Source of the DNA: Pseudocitrobacter faecalis
Lineage (GTDB): Bacteria > Pseudomonadota > Gammaproteobacteria > Enterobacterales > Enterobacteriaceae
Assembly: GCA_003315335.1 (NCBI GenBank)
Contig: QNRL01000003.1
Span: 1-64,000 of the forward strand
Direction: 5' to 3'
DNA length: 64,000 nt
Below the pieces are notes generated by a model. That model was given only the letters and a program-made list of their open reading frames with translations, was not told the origin of the DNA and ran no database searches. Below, one piece after another: positions 1 to 9,843 of the stretch. The position numbers and the translations under genes are program-made. How positions within the stretch are numbered: the stretch's first letter is position 1; the number at the start of each line of letters is the position of its first letter.

Positions 1-287
1 GTTTGATGCTCGTGAATTAAACTTCGTAATGAATTACGTGTTCACTCAGAGACTTGGTATTCATTTATCGTCTTGCGACGTTAAGAATCCGTATCATTGA
101 GTGCCCACACAGATTGTCTGATAAATTGTTAAAGAGCAGTGCCGCTTCGCTTTTTCTCAGCGGCGCGGGGTGTGCATATTAAGCCATCCCGCGACAGAGT
201 CAAGTTTTATTTCACTTTTCTCTGCTGAAGTTCTCTTAAGAACCTCGCTGACCCGGCGGCGTGCGTGCCGTTGTTCCGTGTCAGTGG
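1..287 (-). promoter_or_regulatory. rRNA operon leader (rrn), upstream of a 16S gene just outside the window
   Basis: Read on the minus strand, this stretch is the transcribed leader of a ribosomal RNA operon. It contains the boxA antitermination element TGCTCTTTAACAATTTATC at 118-138 and ends a few bases before where the mature 16S sequence should begin beyond position 1. In E. coli the operon next to clpB is rrnG. The 16S gene itself is not in the window. Confidence 0.9.
176..203 (-). promoter_or_regulatory. rrn P2 promoter
   Basis: On the minus strand, TTGACT (203-198) and TAATAT (181-176) are separated by 16 bp. They lie about 115 bp downstream of P1 and just upstream of boxA, which is the normal rrn P2 position. 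Confidence 0.88.
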
Positions 288-293
288 GGGCGC

Positions 294-321
294 ATTATAG
301 GGCGTAATTGAGATCTCGCAA
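294..321 (-). promoter_or_regulatory. rrn P1 promoter
   Basis: On the minus strand, TTGCGA (321-316) and TATAAT (299-294) are separated by 16 bp. A GC-rich discriminator, GCGCC, and a CACTGACACGG start region follow, which is the usual layout of growth-rate-controlled rrn P1 promoters. Confidence 0.88.
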
Positions 322-390
322 GCATAAAATACAAAAAACTTTTCACTCGCTCACTTTTCATTCAATTCACTTATTTTTGCCTGGTTTATA

Positions 391-424
391 AACAAAAACG
401 AGCCCCTGAGGGCCCGTTTTTGCA
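391..424 (-). terminator. Rho-independent terminator of clpB
   Basis: Minus-strand hairpin ACGGGCCCTCAGGGGCTCGT followed by a T run, about 10 bp after the clpB stop codon. Confidence 0.85.
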
Positions 425-434
425 TTTTTGTGAC

Positions 435-3008
435 TTACTGCACTGCCACAATATGATCGTCTTTAACGTCCAGACGTATCGTTTTCCCAGGAACCAGCTC
501 ACCAGAAAGGATTTGCTGCGCCAGCGGGTTTTCAATTTGCTGCTGAATAGCGCGTTTCAAAGGCCGTGCCCCATATACCGGGTCATAACCGTTTTTACTC
601 AACAAACGCAGCGCTTCATCGGAAATCTGCGTTTCATAGCCACGCTCTTCCAGACGTTTGTACAGACGTTGCAGCTGAATCTGCGCAATTGAGGCAATAT
701 GCGCTTCACCCAGCGGATGGAACACAACCACTTCATCAATACGGTTGATGAATTCCGGACGGAAGCTCTGACTAACCACGCCGAGCACCACATCTTTCAT
801 GTGACCGTAATCCAGCTCGCCAAAGCGTTCCTGAATCAGATCGGAACCCAGGTTAGAGGTCATAATCACCACCGTATTACGGAAGTCGACCGTTCTCCCC
901 TGCCCGTCTGTCAGACGACCATCATCGAGCACCTGCAGCAGAATGTTGAACACATCCGGGTGCGCTTTCTCAACTTCATCCAGCAGAATAACTGAGTAAG
1001 GGCGGCGGCGTACGGCTTCGGTTAGATAGCCACCTTCTTCATAACCGACATATCCCGGAGGCGCGCCAACCAGACGAGACACGGAGTGTTTCTCCATAAA
1101 CTCGGACATATCAATACGCACCATCGCGTCATCGCTATCGAACATGAAGTTCGCCAGCGCCTTACACAGTTCCGTTTTACCGACACCGGTCGGCCCCAGG
1201 AACAGGAACGAACCGATTGGACGGTTAGGATCGGAAAGCCCTGCGCGGCTACGACGAATCGCGTTCGATACCGCTTCCACCGCTTCGTTCTGACCAATCA
1301 CCCGACTATGCAGATCTTGCTCCATTCGCAGCAGTTTTTCACGTTCGCCTTCCAGCATGCGCGCAACCGGGATCCCGGTCCAGCGCGCCAGCACTTCCGC
1401 GATTTCCGCATCTGTTACACGGTTACGCAGCAGTCGCATGGTTTTGCCTTCAGACTGAGTCGCGGCCGCCAGCTGTTTTTCCAGTTCCGGAATTTTACCG
1501 TACTGCAGTTCGGACATCCGGCCCAGATCACCCACACGGCGTGCCTGCTCGATGGCGATTTTCGCCTGCTCAAGCTCTGCTTTAATTGTTTGCGTACCAG
1601 AAAGTGAGGCTTTCTCCGCTTTCCACTCTTCTTCTAATACCGAATACTGGCGTTCTTTATCTTCCAGCTCATCATTCAGCATATCGAGACGTTTCAGGCT
1701 GGCTTCGTCAGACTCTTTCTTCAGCGCCTGCTGTTCCAGTTTCAACTGAATGATGCGGCGGTCGAGTCGGTCGAGTTCTTCCGGCTTCGAGTCAATCTGC
1801 ATACGGATGCTGGACGCGGCTTCATCAATCAGGTCAATCGCTTTATCCGGCAACTGACGGTCGGCAATATAACGATGCGAAAGCGTAGCCGCCGCCACGA
1901 TTGCCGGGTCGGTGATTTGCACGTGGTGGTGTAGCTCATAACGTTCTTTCAGCCCACGCAGGATCGCGATGGTATCTTCAACAGACGGTTCTGCTACAAA
2001 CACTTTCTGGAAACGACGTTCCAGCGCCGCATCTTTTTCAATGTACTGGCGATATTCATCAAGGGTGGTCGCGCCCACGCAGTGTAGTTCACCACGGGCC
2101 AGCGCCGGTTTCAGCATGTTCCCGGCGTCCATTGCGCCATCGGCTTTCCCTGCGCCCACCATGGTGTGTAGCTCGTCGATAAACAGAATGACGTTGCCTT
2201 CCTGTTTCGACAAATCGTTCAGCACACCTTTCAGACGCTCTTCAAACTCACCGCGATACTTCGCCCCGGCCACCAGCGCGCCCATATCCAGCGCCAGTAC
2301 ACGGCGGCCCTTCAGCCCTTCCGGCACTTCGCCGTTCACGATACGCTGCGCCAGCCCTTCGACGATCGCCGTTTTACCGACACCCGGCTCACCAATCAGC
2401 ACCGGGTTGTTTTTAGTACGGCGTTGCAGCACCTGAATGGTGCGGCGAATTTCTTCATCACGACCGATGACCGGATCAAGCTTGCCCTGCTCGGCTCGCT
2501 CGGTCAGATCGACGGTATATTTTTTCAATGCCTGACGTTGGTCTTCGGCATTTTGATCGTTCACGCTCTCCCCCCCGCGCATCTGTTGAATCGCCTGAGT
2601 AATGTTGGCAGTCGTCGCCCCTGCGGATTTCAGCAGGTCGGCCAGTGAACCGCGAGACTCAAGCGCGGCCAGAACAAACAGTTCTGACGAAATAAAGTTG
2701 TCACCTTGTTTTTGCGCCAGCTTGTCGCAAAGATTCAGCACTCGTACCAGATCCTGTGAAGGCTGGACGTCGCCGCCGGTGCCTTCCACCTGCGGTAAAC
2801 GGCTTAAAGCCTGATCGATAGCCGTGCGAAGCTGGCCCGCATTAATGCCAGCCGTGGTTAACAAAGGACGAATCGAACCCCCTTCCTGATTCAGTAAGGC
2901 GCTCATTAAATGAAGTGGTTCGATGAATTGGTTGTCGTGCCCCAGTGCGAGAGACTGGGCATCGGCGAGAGCAAGCTGGAATTTGTTAGTAAGACGATCC
3001 AGACGCAT
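435..3008 (-). CDS. clpB: ATP-dependent disaggregase ClpB (Hsp100)
   Basis: Cytosolic hexameric AAA+ chaperone that pulls polypeptides out of aggregates together with DnaK/DnaJ/GrpE. In order: Clp N domain (about 1-145), first ATPase domain with Walker A GEPGVGKT (about residue 206), coiled-coil middle domain (about 410-520, the DnaK contact), and second ATPase domain with GPTGVGKT (about 605). At 857 residues it has the E. coli length. An open frame extends four codons upstream, but the start at 3008 is preferred because GGGAGG (3018-3013) sits at ribosome-binding distance and the protein then begins [10 protein letters not shown] as in E. coli. A sigma-32 promoter lies upstream. grpE, another heat-shock gene, is elsewhere in the window. 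Confidence 0.98.
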   Translation of the reverse strand: MRLDRLTNKFQLALADAQSLALGHDNQFIEPLHLMSALLNQEGGSIRPLLTTAGINAGQLRTAIDQALSRLPQVEGTGGDVQPSQDLVRVLNLCDKLAQKQGDNFISSELFVLAALESRGSLADLLKSAGATTANITQAIQQMRGGESVNDQNAEDQRQALKKYTVDLTERAEQGKLDPVIGRDEEIRRTIQVLQRRTKNNPVLIGEPGVGKTAIVEGLAQRIVNGEVPEGLKGRRVLALDMGALVAGAKYRGEFEERLKGVLNDLSKQEGNVILFIDELHTMVGAGKADGAMDAGNMLKPALARGELHCVGATTLDEYRQYIEKDAALERRFQKVFVAEPSVEDTIAILRGLKERYELHHHVQITDPAIVAAATLSHRYIADRQLPDKAIDLIDEAASSIRMQIDSKPEELDRLDRRIIQLKLEQQALKKESDEASLKRLDMLNDELEDKERQYSVLEEEWKAEKASLSGTQTIKAELEQAKIAIEQARRVGDLGRMSELQYGKIPELEKQLAAATQSEGKTMRLLRNRVTDAEIAEVLARWTGIPVARMLEGEREKLLRMEQDLHSRVIGQNEAVEAVSNAIRRSRAGLSDPNRPIGSFLFLGPTGVGKTELCKALANFMFDSDDAMVRIDMSEFMEKHSVSRLVGAPPGYVGYEEGGYLTEAVRRRPYSVILLDEVEKAHPDVFNILLQVLDDGRLTDGQGRTVDFRNTVVIMTSNLGSDLIQERFGELDYGHMKDVVLGVVSQSFRPEFINRIDEVVVFHPLGEAHIASIAQIQLQRLYKRLEERGYETQISDEALRLLSKNGYDPVYGARPLKRAIQQQIENPLAQQILSGELVPGKTIRLDVKDDHIVAVQ

Positions 3009-3047
3009 AATTCCTCCCATAACAGGTCAATTTTGCTACTGGAGATT

Positions 3048-3075
3048 AAATGAGGTCATCCCTCAATTATTCAAG
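3048..3075 (-). promoter_or_regulatory. sigma-32 heat-shock promoter of clpB
   Basis: Minus strand CTTGAA (3075-3070), 14-bp spacer, CCTCATTT (3055-3048). This fits the sigma-32 consensus CTTGAA-N13-15-CCCCATnT and ends 40 bp upstream of the clpB start codon. Confidence 0.85.
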
Positions 3076-3136
3076 GTTAATGACCTGTTCAATGTGAAAA
3101 ATAAGTCAGCCTTCTGGATCGTCTTGATTCTTTAGG

Positions 3137-3868
3137 TTATATCAGCCAAATGAAACTTGCCATACGACCTGTAGTACGGTCGCGACGATATGAGAAAAAA
3201 TCATCGTTTTGGCTGAAGGTACAGCGGTCACCGCCGTAGATGCGCTGCACACCGACATTCCCCAGACGCTGACGCGCCAGTAGATAAATATCAGCATAGT
3301 ACTTTTCCCCCGCCGCGCGAAACGCGTTCTTCGCCTGAAGGTCTTTCGCCATAAAGGCATCGCGCACTTCCGGCCCCACTTCAAACGCCGTCGGGCCAAT
3401 CGCCGGGCCAAGCCACGCCATAATATTTTCAGGGCGATCGTTAAAGCAGGCGACAGTCTCTTCCAGCACGCCTTCACACAGCCCGCGCCAGCCCGCATGC
3501 GCCGCTGCCACTTCTGTTCCGTCGAGATTACAGAACAGAACCGGCAAACAATCGGCAGTCATCACCGCACAAACGGTGCCTGGCGTATTACTGTACGACG
3601 CGTCAGCGCGTTTCGAATCATACGGCCCGCCGCTTAAGCGCAGCACATCTTTACCATGAACCTGTTCAAGCCAGACCGGTTTTGCAGGTAAGCCGCCCGC
3701 CGCAAATAAACGGCGGCGATTCTCGTCTACGTCATCTGGATTATCACCGCAATGCGCGCCCAGATTCAGAGAATCGTAAGGCGCTTGACTCACACCGCCT
3801 TTACGGGTGGAACTACAGGATGCCACGCCCTTCGGCAGCGGCCACTGCGGGATAATCAATGACGTCAT
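3137..3868 (-). CDS. pgeF: Polyphenol oxidase/laccase-family protein PgeF (YfiH)
   Basis: DUF152/YfiH family, 243 residues, same length as E. coli YfiH. The family has been linked to peptidoglycan editing (removal of misincorporated L-Ser-containing UDP-MurNAc) and to purine/polyphenol chemistry. Visible family motifs are the metal-ligand segments VWLEQVHG, ADCLPVLF and AAAHAGWRG, giving the His and Cys residues of the Zn/Cu site. The start codon overlaps the rluD stop by 4 bp (ATGA), so the two are translationally coupled in one operon, as in E. coli. The exact physiological substrate cannot be read from sequence. Confidence 0.95.
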   Translation of the reverse strand: MTSLIIPQWPLPKGVASCSSTRKGGVSQAPYDSLNLGAHCGDNPDDVDENRRRLFAAGGLPAKPVWLEQVHGKDVLRLSGGPYDSKRADASYSNTPGTVCAVMTADCLPVLFCNLDGTEVAAAHAGWRGLCEGVLEETVACFNDRPENIMAWLGPAIGPTAFEVGPEVRDAFMAKDLQAKNAFRAAGEKYYADIYLLARQRLGNVGVQRIYGGDRCTFSQNDDFFSYRRDRTTGRMASFIWLI

Positions 3869-4845
3869 AACCAGTCCACATCGTCCTTATGCTCTTCAAA
3901 ATCGGCGCGCATCGCATCAATCAGATCGACCATATCCTGCGGAATCGGCGCATGCCATTCCATTTCAATACCGGTGATCGGATGATAAAGACGCAGCATG
4001 GTGGCATGCAGTGCCTGACGGTCAAATTTACGCAGCGCAGTGATGAACTCATCCGACGCGCCTTTCGGTGGACGCGGACGCCCGCCATAAACCTGATCGC
4101 CCACCAGCGGGTGCGTAATATGGGCCATGTGCACGCGGATCTGGTGCGTACGTCCTGTTTCAAGACGCAGCCGCAGACGCGTGTGCACACGGAAGTGTTC
4201 CATGATGCGATAGTGCGTTACCGCCGGTTTACCCATTGGGTGCACCGCCATATGCGTACGTTTGGTTGGGTGACGGCTAATCGGTTCTTCAACCGTACCG
4301 CCCGCCGTCATATGACCAATTGCCACTGCTTCATATTCACGCGTGATTTCGCGCAGTTGCAGCGACTCCACCAGACGCGTTTGCGCCGGAACGGTTTTCG
4401 CCACGACCATCAGGCCCGTGGTGTCTTTATCCAGACGATGGACAATGCCCGCACGCGGCACATCGGCAATTGGCGGATAATAATGCAGCAGTGCGTTCAG
4501 CACCGTGCCGTCCGGGTTACCGGCGCCAGGGTGAACCACCAGATCGCGCGGTTTGTTGATAACAAGGATGTCATCATCTTCGTAGACGATGTTCAGCGGG
4601 ATATCCTGAGGTTCAAAGCGGATATCTTCATCAATCTCAGCGTTGATCGCAACAGCCTCGCCGCCCAACACTTTTTCTTTCGGTTTGTCGCAAATTTGAC
4701 CATTAACCTGCACGCGCTGGTCAAGAATCCACTCTTTTATGCGAGATCGCGAATAATCAGGGAACAATTCGGCCAAAGCTTGATCTAAGCGTTGACCAAG
4801 TTGGTTTTCGGAGACCGTTGCGGTGAGTTCTACTCGTTGTGCCAT
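3865..4845 (-). CDS. rluD: 23S rRNA pseudouridine synthase RluD
   Basis: Makes pseudouridines 1911, 1915 and 1917 in helix 69 of 23S rRNA, important for ribosome assembly and termination. It has an N-terminal S4-like RNA-binding domain (about 18-80) and an RsuA/RluA catalytic domain containing HRLDKDTTGL with the catalytic Asp (about residue 139). At 326 residues it is the E. coli length. The open frame runs 42 codons further upstream, but the start MAQRVELTAT at 4845 is conserved, and the upstream part lies in the divergent promoter region shared with bamD. Confidence 0.97.
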   Translation of the reverse strand: MAQRVELTATVSENQLGQRLDQALAELFPDYSRSRIKEWILDQRVQVNGQICDKPKEKVLGGEAVAINAEIDEDIRFEPQDIPLNIVYEDDDILVINKPRDLVVHPGAGNPDGTVLNALLHYYPPIADVPRAGIVHRLDKDTTGLMVVAKTVPAQTRLVESLQLREITREYEAVAIGHMTAGGTVEEPISRHPTKRTHMAVHPMGKPAVTHYRIMEHFRVHTRLRLRLETGRTHQIRVHMAHITHPLVGDQVYGGRPRPPKGASDEFITALRKFDRQALHATMLRLYHPITGIEMEWHAPIPQDMVDLIDAMRADFEEHKDDVDWL

Positions 4846-4977
4846 ATACAGCTTCTTCGTTAACGTTGGGTTTTTACGGCTTCGCCGTTTAATATAGTGT
4901 GCTATTGTAGCTGGTCTTAATCGGGAACAGGAACTGCGAATATCCCGTACAAACATTTTGAGGAAAGTCAAAACGTC

Positions 4978-5721
4978 ATGACGCGCATGAAATATCTGGT
5001 GGCAGCGGCCACGTTGAGCCTGGCTTTGGCGGGGTGCTCTGGTTCAAAGGAAGAGGTGCCTGATAATCCGCCTAACGAAATCTACGCAACTGCTCAGCAA
5101 AAGCTGCAGGACGGTAACTGGAAACAAGCGATAACGCAACTGGAAGCGTTGGATAACCGTTATCCGTTTGGCCCGTACTCTCAGCAGGTGCAGCTGGATC
5201 TGATCTACGCGTACTACAAAAATGCCGATCTGCCGTTGGCTCAGGCTGCCATTGATCGTTTTATCCGTCTTAACCCGACGCACCCGAACATTGATTATGT
5301 CATGTATATGCGTGGCCTGACCAATATGGCGCTGGATGACAGCGCGCTTCAGGGCTTCTTCGGGGTTGACCGTTCTGACCGCGATCCCCAGCACGCGCGT
5401 GACGCCTTCAATGACTTCTCTAAGCTGGTTCGCGGCTACCCGAACAGCCAGTACGTCACGGATGCGAACAAACGTCTGGTGTTCCTGAAAGATCGCCTGG
5501 CCAAGTACGAGCTGTCGGTCGTTGATTACTACACTGACCGTGGCGCATGGGTTGCCGTGGTGAATCGCGTTGAAAACATGCTGCGCGATTTCCCGGATAC
5601 ACAAGCCACCCGTGATGCGCTGCCGAAGATGGAAAATGCGTACCGTCAGATGCAAATGACGGCACAGGCAGACAAAGTCGCGAAAATCATTGCGGCAAAC
5701 AGCAGCAGCACGCAATCCTGA
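4978..5721 (+). CDS. bamD: Outer membrane protein assembly lipoprotein BamD
   Basis: Essential lipoprotein of the BAM complex that inserts beta-barrel proteins into the outer membrane. It works with BamA and with BamE, also encoded here. It has a lipoprotein signal with lipobox LALAGC (about residues 14-19), a Ser after the Cys (outer-membrane sorting), and then five TPR-type helical repeats (e.g. [15 protein letters not shown]). At 247 residues it is two longer than in E. coli because of a small C-terminal change. It is divergent from rluD across a 130-bp promoter region and is followed by its own terminator. Confidence 0.97.
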   Translation: MTRMKYLVAAATLSLALAGCSGSKEEVPDNPPNEIYATAQQKLQDGNWKQAITQLEALDNRYPFGPYSQQVQLDLIYAYYKNADLPLAQAAIDRFIRLNPTHPNIDYVMYMRGLTNMALDDSALQGFFGVDRSDRDPQHARDAFNDFSKLVRGYPNSQYVTDANKRLVFLKDRLAKYELSVVDYYTDRGAWVAVVNRVENMLRDFPDTQATRDALPKMENAYRQMQMTAQADKVAKIIAANSSSTQS

Positions 5722-5738
5722 TTTCGAATGCAAGCAAA

Positions 5739-5767
5739 ACGGCAGCCCTGTGGCTGCCGTTTTTTTA
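5739..5767 (+). terminator. Rho-independent terminator of bamD
   Basis: Hairpin ACGGCAGCC-CTGT-GGCTGCCGT followed by seven T residues, 17 bp after the bamD stop. Confidence 0.9.
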
Positions 5768-5911
5768 TCCGCTTAACCCGCCCGCTGAAGCGCTTTAGCG
5801 GCAAGTCATCTCATCAAATATGACCGCCTTTTTCCCTTTCGACAAGGAAAAGATCGCCTGTTCCTGCCCTGCCTCACAAAACAGTTTCCTTGACAAAAAG
5901 TGACAAAAAAA

Positions 5912-6328
<417 letters not shown>

Positions 6329-6351
6329 AACTGAACTTTGAGTGTATCGCC

Positions 6352-6375
6352 AACGCGCCTTCGGGCGCGTTTTTT
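6352..6375 (+). terminator. Rho-independent terminator of raiA
   Basis: Hairpin AACGCGCC-TTCG-GGCGCGTT with T run. Its tail abuts the -35 element of the pheL-pheA promoter at 6377. Confidence 0.9.
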
Positions 6376-6376
6376 A

Positions 6377-6406
6377 TTGACAGAAGGAAAACGGAGCAGG
6401 TACTGT
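6377..6406 (+). promoter_or_regulatory. pheL-pheA promoter
   Basis: TTGACA (6377-6382), 18-bp spacer, TACTGT (6401-6406), upstream of the pheL leader. This is the arrangement in E. coli pheA. Confidence 0.75.
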
Positions 6407-6436
6407 TACCAGACACACTGTAAGGAATCATCATCC

Positions 6437-6484
6437 GTGAAAGCTGTTCTGTTTTTCTTCGCATTCTTTTTTACCTTCCCCTGA
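6437..6484 (+). CDS. pheL: pheA operon leader peptide
   Basis: A 15-codon leader peptide starting at GTG: [15 protein letters not shown], with seven Phe codons, six of them in two runs of three. Ribosome stalling on these codons when Phe-tRNA is scarce prevents the downstream terminator. The E. coli leader is [15 protein letters not shown], so the Phe part is conserved while residues 3-5 differ. The GTG start may make leader translation weaker than with ATG. Confidence 0.9.
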   Translation: [15 protein letters not shown]

Positions 6485-6531
6485 ACGGGAGGCGTTTCGT
6501 CGTAAGATAAAGAATGCGAAGACGAACAATA

Positions 6532-6560
6532 AGGCCTCCCACTCCGGGGGGCCTTTTTTA
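6532..6560 (+). terminator. pheA attenuator
   Basis: Hairpin AGGCCTCCC-ACTCC-GGGGGGCCT followed by six T residues, between pheL and pheA. It is the transcription attenuator controlled by translation of pheL. Confidence 0.88.
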
Positions 6561-6592
6561 TTGGCAAGATTGATAACAATAAAGGCACAACT

Positions 6593-7753
6593 ATGACAGC
6601 GGAAAACCCGTTACTGGCTCTGCGCGATAAAATAAGCGCGCTGGATGAAAAATTACTGACGCTTCTGGCCGAGCGTCGCGGTCTGGCGGTGGAAGTGGGC
6701 AAAGCGAAGCTGGCCTCCCATCGCCCGGTACGTGATATCGACCGGGAACGCGATCTGCTGGAACGGCTGATTGCGCTGGGTAAAACGCACCATCTCGATG
6801 CGCACTACATTACCCGCCTGTTCCAGCTCATCATCGAAGATTCCGTTCTCACTCAGCAGGCGCTGCTGCAACAACATCTGAATAAAATCAATCCGCACTC
6901 TGCGCGTATCGCTTTCCTCGGGCCAAAAGGCTCTTATTCACACCTTGCGGCACGCCAGTATGCGGCACGCCATTTCGAGCAGTTTATTGAAAGTGGCTGC
7001 GCGAAATTTGCCGATATCTTCAATCATGTGGAAACGGGCCAGGCTGACTACGCCGTTGTGCCAATTGAAAACACCAGCTCCGGTGCGATCAACGATGTCT
7101 ATGACCTGCTGCAACACACCAGTCTCTCGATCGTCGGTGAAATGACGATCGTTATCGATCACTGCGTACTGGTATCCGGATCAACGGATCTCGACACTAT
7201 CGACACGGTTTACAGCCATCCGCAGCCGTTCCAGCAGTGCAGCAAATTCCTTGCCCGCTATCCGCACTGGAAAATTGAGTACACCGAAAGCACCTCAGCG
7301 GCGATGGAGAAAGTGGCGCAGGCCAATTCGCCACGCGTTGCAGCGCTGGGCAGCGAGGCGGGCGGTGCGCTGCACGGCTTACAGGTTCTGGAACGTATTG
7401 AAGCCAATCAGACGCAAAACATTACGCGCTTCATTGTGCTGGCGCGTAAAGCGATTGATGTTTCAGACCAGGTTCCGGCGAAAACCACACTGTTAATGGC
7501 GACCGGGCAACAGGCGGGCGCACTGGTAGAAGCGTTGCTGGTACTACGCAATCATCACCTGATCATGACTAAACTGGAATCCCGCCCGATTCACGGCAAT
7601 CCGTGGGAGGAGATGTTTTATCTCGATATCCAGGCCAACCTGGAATCGGAATCAATGCAAAAAGCGCTTAAGGAGCTGGGCAAAATTACCCGCTCCATGA
7701 AAGTACTGGGTTGTTATCCGAGCGAGAACGTCGTTCCGGTTGACCCGGCTTAA
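6593..7753 (+). CDS. pheA: Bifunctional chorismate mutase / prephenate dehydratase
   Basis: Converts chorismate to prephenate and then to phenylpyruvate in phenylalanine synthesis. It has an N-terminal AroQ chorismate mutase (about 1-90, with the Arg/Lys residues of [19 protein letters not shown]), a prephenate dehydratase (about 105-285, containing the TRF motif in NITRFIVLA), and a C-terminal ACT domain (about 299-386) with the ESRP motif for Phe feedback inhibition. At 386 residues it is the E. coli length. It is expressed behind the pheL attenuator. Its stop overlaps by 4 bp the end of the convergent SMP-30-type gene. Confidence 0.97.
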   Translation: MTAENPLLALRDKISALDEKLLTLLAERRGLAVEVGKAKLASHRPVRDIDRERDLLERLIALGKTHHLDAHYITRLFQLIIEDSVLTQQALLQQHLNKINPHSARIAFLGPKGSYSHLAARQYAARHFEQFIESGCAKFADIFNHVETGQADYAVVPIENTSSGAINDVYDLLQHTSLSIVGEMTIVIDHCVLVSGSTDLDTIDTVYSHPQPFQQCSKFLARYPHWKIEYTESTSAAMEKVAQANSPRVAALGSEAGGALHGLQVLERIEANQTQNITRFIVLARKAIDVSDQVPAKTTLLMATGQQAGALVEALLVLRNHHLIMTKLESRPIHGNPWEEMFYLDIQANLESESMQKALKELGKITRSMKVLGCYPSENVVPVDPA

Positions 7754-8622
7754 CGCTCAATAAACGGTAACTTCTTCATTCCTGCCACGTTCACTGGCAG
7801 GGTGAAGATGGCACCGGAAAGGGGATACTGCTGCACTTCTGCCGCTGACATGTTTTCCCGCGTGGTGGTAATAAAAAGCGTGCGCATATCCGCTCCGCCA
7901 AAACAGACCATTGTCGGGCAACGCACCGGCATCCTATACTCTTCCAGTTGTTCGCCTTCCGGGGAAAAACGCGCAATACGCCAGCCATCAAACAGCGCAC
8001 TCCAGTAACAGCCTTCTTCATCCACCGCCGCGCCGTCCGGAATACCCTCTCCAGGGGCAAATTGATGGAAGATTCCGCGGCTGCCGGGCTCACCGTCGTC
8101 ATCAAGTGGCGTTCGATAAATCACGCCGTTCGGGGTGTCTGATGTGTACATCCAGCGTTTATCCGCGCTGAACGCCAGGCCATTAGCGCCGTGGATATCG
8201 CACTGCACCACCTTCGGCTTCAGTTCATTATCGATGCGTACCAACAACGCACCGTTGTAATCGCCGGGCGCCCAGAAGGTTCCTGCATAGAAACGCCCGT
8301 CTCTGTCCGTTCCCCCATCGTTGAAGCGCGCCAACGCCGGATTGCTGGGGTTATCGCAAATTTTGCGCACCAGCAGACCATGTTTATCCGCCAGCCAGAT
8401 GGCGCTGCGCAGCGCCACGATAAACCCGCCCTTTTCGCGTAATGCGAAACAGCCCACCTCTTCAGGAAACTGCAAAACCTGATGCTCACCGCTTTGCGGA
8501 TGATATCGATGAATTTCGTATTCCAGAATATCCGCCCAGTACAGCGCCTGCTCCGATTCGCTCCAGGTGGGGCATTCCGGCAGATGTCCGGCGTAATCAA
8601 ACAACGGTTGTGGCTCAGTCAT
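7750..8622 (-). CDS. SMP-30/gluconolactonase/LRE family protein
   Basis: Six-bladed propeller lactonase of the SMP-30 (regucalcin) family, probably a cytosolic sugar-lactone hydrolase; no signal peptide is seen. Visible likely metal ligands are Glu in LPECPTW (near the N terminus), Asn in HGANGLAFS, and Asp in [11 protein letters not shown], with [15 protein letters not shown] as the family substrate-site motif. About 290 residues, typical. The start at 8622 is chosen because AGGG lies 8-9 bases upstream, whereas the ATG at 8631 abuts it with no spacing. E. coli K-12 has no gene here between pheA and tyrA. The substrate is unknown. Confidence 0.85.
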   Translation of the reverse strand: MTEPQPLFDYAGHLPECPTWSESEQALYWADILEYEIHRYHPQSGEHQVLQFPEEVGCFALREKGGFIVALRSAIWLADKHGLLVRKICDNPSNPALARFNDGGTDRDGRFYAGTFWAPGDYNGALLVRIDNELKPKVVQCDIHGANGLAFSADKRWMYTSDTPNGVIYRTPLDDDGEPGSRGIFHQFAPGEGIPDGAAVDEEGCYWSALFDGWRIARFSPEGEQLEEYRMPVRCPTMVCFGGADMRTLFITTTRENMSAAEVQQYPLSGAIFTLPVNVAGMKKLPFIER

Positions 8623-8636
8623 ACGTTTCATCCCTA

Positions 8637-8670
8637 TAAAAAAAGCCAGCGGGCTACCCCACTGGCTTTT
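8637..8670 (-). terminator. Rho-independent terminator of the aroF-tyrA operon
   Basis: Minus-strand hairpin AAGCCAGTGGGGTAGCCCGCTGGCTT (split here as AAGCCAGTGGG / CCCGCTGGCTT) followed by a T run, 43 bp after the tyrA stop. It separates tyrA from the SMP-30-type gene. Confidence 0.85.
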
Positions 8671-8712
8671 AAGTATATACAGAATTTGTTAACGCTATGT
8701 GTGACCGTACTC

Positions 8713-9834
8713 TTAGGCGCGGCTATCGTTAGCCTGGCGCAACAATGTGCGGCTTTCACTCTGGAAGCGCTGGGCGTAATCGCCAAACCAGTGCTCCACT
8801 TTACGGAAGCTGTCGATAAACGCCTGCTTATCCCCCTGCTCCAGCAAACTGATCGCCTCGCCAAAACGCTGGTAGTAACGCTTAATCAGCGCCAGGTTAT
8901 TGCCAGAGGACATAATGATATCGGCGTAAAGTTGCGGATCCTGAGCAAACAGTCGGCCAACCATCGCCAGTTCCAGGCGATAGATAGGCGAAGAGAGTGC
9001 CAGCAATTGTTCAAGCTGAACATTCTCTTCCGCCAGATGCAGGCCATAAGCAAAGGTCGCGAAGTGTCGCAAAGCCTGAATAAAGGCCATGTTCTGATCA
9101 TGCTCGACAGCGCTGATGCGATGCAGACGCGCGCCCCACACCTGAATTTGCTCAAGGAACCACTGATACGCTTCCGGCTGACGTCCGTCGCAGTACACCA
9201 CCACCTGTTTAGCCAGGCTACCACTGTCCGGCCCGAACATCGGGTGCAAGCCAACAACCGGGCCCGGATGCGCTTCCAGCATCGCCTGTAACGGCCCGGC
9301 TTTTACCGACGCCAGGTCAACCAGAATGCAGTCGGCAGGCAGCGGCGGTAACTTCGCGATGATCTGCTCGGTGACATGAATCGGCACGCTGACGATCACC
9401 ATGCCCGCATCGGCGACAATCTCCTGCGCCCGCGACCAGTCGTCACGTTCGAGGATACGCACCTGGTAGCCGGACAAATTCAGCATTTTTTCAAACAGCC
9501 GCCCCATCTGCCCGCCGCCGCCGACAATAACGACAGGGCGTAACGTTGGATGCAGCGTTTTGAAGCCTTTATCGTTTTCGCTGGAGTACGACTCACGCAT
9601 CACGCGACGCAGGACATCTTCTATCAAATCGGGCGGAACGCCAATCGAGGCGGCCTCCTCCCGGCGTGAGGCAAGCATGGTCGCTTCACGTTCGGGAACG
9701 TAAATCGGCAGGCCATATTTGCTTTTGACCTCGCCCACTTCAGCCACCAGTTCAAGACGGCGCGCCAGCAACCCCAGCAACGCCTTATCCACTTCATCAA
9801 TTTGATCGCGCAGCGCGGTCAGTTCAGCAACCAT
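8713..9834 (-). CDS. tyrA: Bifunctional chorismate mutase / prephenate dehydrogenase
   Basis: Converts chorismate to prephenate and prephenate to 4-hydroxyphenylpyruvate, using NAD, in tyrosine synthesis. It has an N-terminal AroQ mutase (about 1-90), then a Rossmann NAD-binding dehydrogenase with [14 protein letters not shown] (about residue 100) and the catalytic His in [10 protein letters not shown]. At 373 residues it is the E. coli length. It lies 9 bp downstream of aroF in the same operon, under the TyrR site upstream of aroF. Confidence 0.97.
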   Translation of the reverse strand: MVAELTALRDQIDEVDKALLGLLARRLELVAEVGEVKSKYGLPIYVPEREATMLASRREEAASIGVPPDLIEDVLRRVMRESYSSENDKGFKTLHPTLRPVVIVGGGGQMGRLFEKMLNLSGYQVRILERDDWSRAQEIVADAGMVIVSVPIHVTEQIIAKLPPLPADCILVDLASVKAGPLQAMLEAHPGPVVGLHPMFGPDSGSLAKQVVVYCDGRQPEAYQWFLEQIQVWGARLHRISAVEHDQNMAFIQALRHFATFAYGLHLAEENVQLEQLLALSSPIYRLELAMVGRLFAQDPQLYADIIMSSGNNLALIKRYYQRFGEAISLLEQGDKQAFIDSFRKVEHWFGDYAQRFQSESRTLLRQANDSRA

Positions 9835-9843
9835 ACAATCCTC

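Noticed and set aside
3889-4788. 299-codon open frame antisense to rluD
   Set aside because: Shadow of the highly conserved rluD gene with the typical His/Arg-rich composition of antisense frames.
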